The position numbers and the translations under genes are program-made. The notes below the pieces were generated by a model. It was given only the letters and a program-made list of their open reading frames with translations. It had not been told where the DNA came from and made no database searches. Positions 63,153 to 64,000 of a DNA stretch of 64,000 nt are shown here, one piece after another (within the stretch, counting starts at the first letter, position 1; each line of letters opens with the position of its first letter). Source of the stretch: an uncultured Arcanobacterium sp. (GTDB taxonomy: Bacteria > Actinomycetota > Actinomycetes > Actinomycetales > Actinomycetaceae); assembly GCA_945874735.1 (NCBI GenBank), contig CAMCHI010000005.1, forward strand, positions 17,525 to 81,524, written 5' to 3'.

Positions 63153-63611
63153 GTTATAAATTAGTAACCAATATAAAAATATAGTTAAGTAATAACATTT
63201 TTATTTTAAAAGTGTTGTCAGAACTTGTTATTAAACAGTTGTTTTTCTGTGGAAAAATTGAAAAATAATGTTTATATTTTCTATTTCGATTTGGCTCACT
63301 AAAAAACAACACACAATTTAAATAAAAATCTCCACAAATAAAAAATATAATTTTTTAACTAATATCAATTAAAAAGTGGTTTATCCACAAAATTCACACC
63401 CCCTATTATTACTAACTATATATAAAGAGAAAATTACAAAATCGTGCCAATTGTGTAAAAGGTGCATATTCCTGACAATCAATATCAACATTTTCTTAAG
63501 TAAATAAAATTAAATAAAAATAAACTATTTTTATACAAGTAAAAATTAAAAAAGATGTATAAATAAAGTTTCTCCCGTAAAATCATTGCTAGATATATGA
63601 GAGGAAAAATA
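63153..63611. promoter_or_regulatory. dnaA-dnaN intergenic region, candidate oriC
   Basis: These 459 A+T-rich bases have no gene. One perfect DnaA box is at 63381-63389. Looser boxes are at 63248-63256 (-, TGTGGAAAA) and near 63461 (-). In most actinobacteria oriC lies here. The number of good boxes is low by eye, lower than upstream of dnaB. Confidence 0.65.
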
Positions 63612-64000
63612 ATGAAGTTTGAAGTAGAACGCGATACATTTACTGATGCAGTAAATTGGGTTGCTCGTACTATTCCAAATCGTCCTGCAATACCAGTATT
63701 AGCAGGTCTTAAACTAAGCGTTAGTGATGATGGAATATTATCTTTAAGTTCCCGCGATTCAGATATTACCTCTCATGTAGATATTGCTGCTTCAGTAATT
63801 GAAACAGGATCTGTGCTGGTAAACGGAAAATTATTAGCAGAAGTTTGTAGAAATTTACCAGATAAACCAATTACATTTACTTTAGATGGAACTAAAGTAG
63901 ACCTTGAATGTGGTTCTGCCCGTTTTATTCTTAAAACTATGCCTTTAGATGATTACTCGGAAATTCCTCAAATTCCAGTATTAGTAGGTACGGTTAGTGG
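63612..64000 (+). CDS. dnaN: DNA polymerase III beta sliding clamp, N-terminal part (cut by window edge)
   Basis: The frame opens at the ATG at 63612 with GAGG eight bases upstream and runs off the window end, so only the first 129 residues are visible. MKFEVERDTFTDAVNWVARTIP is the usual start of the beta clamp, and IPVLAGLKL and EVCRNLPDKPI follow as the family requires. It is the processivity clamp of the replicative polymerase. It lies downstream of dnaA across the origin-like gap. Confidence 0.96.
   Translation, partial: MKFEVERDTFTDAVNWVARTIPNRPAIPVLAGLKLSVSDDGILSLSSRDSDITSHVDIAASVIETGSVLVNGKLLAEVCRNLPDKPITFTLDGTKVDLECGSARFILKTMPLDDYSEIPQIPVLVGTVS

Overview
The window looks like an AT-rich (about 40% G+C by eye, not computed) chromosomal segment of an actinomycete-type Gram-positive bacterium, ending at the replication-initiation region. 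The evidence is the order dnaN-dnaA-rpmH-rnpA-yidD-yidC-jag-rsmG-parA-parB, the block rpsF-ssb-rpsR-rplI beside a class A PBP gene, a NUDIX / MurJ-type pseudokinase / trxB neighbourhood, DUF5979-type adhesin domains, LAxTG and LPxTG wall-anchored proteins, and an actinobacterial-style threonine dehydratase. An Actinomycetaceae-like species is my best guess, but the sequence alone does not fix the species. No rRNA and no CRISPR array are visible.

Layout. 1-5.4 kb: C-terminal part of HrpA, a SprT-like protease, an orphan sugar-type binding lipoprotein, then nrdF plus a low-molecular-weight phosphatase and tRNA-Arg. 5.7-14.7 kb: a sortase-assembled pilus locus. The minus-strand operon runs major pilin, class C sortase, base/minor pilin, thioester tip adhesin, and a convergent second thioester/VaFE adhesin faces it. 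A G8 tract sits in the spacer of a candidate pilin promoter. 15.4-17.4 kb: a decayed island next to tRNA-Ser, with immunity-like small genes, a RelE-type toxin-antitoxin pair bounded by 207-bp direct repeats, and an integrase N-terminal fragment. 17.5-26 kb: RlmC/HAD/TetR operon, a dicarboxylate-type symporter, a queuine salvage pair (tgt and YhhQ transporter) and small conserved genes. 26-33 kb: mostly plus-strand metabolism (ilvA, DsbA-like, acyltransferase, prolyl aminopeptidase, aldo/keto reductase, ThiD-like pyridoxal kinase, HD hydrolase).

33-48 kb: dnaB, then a 640-bp non-coding region with a dense DnaA-box cluster, a MATE exporter, rplI-rpsR-ssb-rpsF, a class A PBP, an AI-2E family permease, the CCA-adding enzyme, NUDIX, a membrane pseudokinase without its usual MurJ neighbour, and trxB. 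48-51.2 kb: a lactococcin 972-type bacteriocin operon (precursor, large membrane immunity/transport protein, ABC ATPase). 51.5-53.8 kb: an LANTG surface protein with an InlB-type repeat. 54.3-64 kb: the origin region with parB, parA, three perfect parS sites, rsmG, the jag-yidC-yidD-rnpA-rpmH operon, dnaA and the start of dnaN.

Functionally, the accessory part is a cell-surface and competition package: pili, adhesins, a bacteriocin with self-protection, and a toxin-antitoxin island. It lies beside the housekeeping replication, translation and segregation core. Most housekeeping genes near the origin are on the minus strand, which fits a leftward fork from an origin near 61-64 kb.
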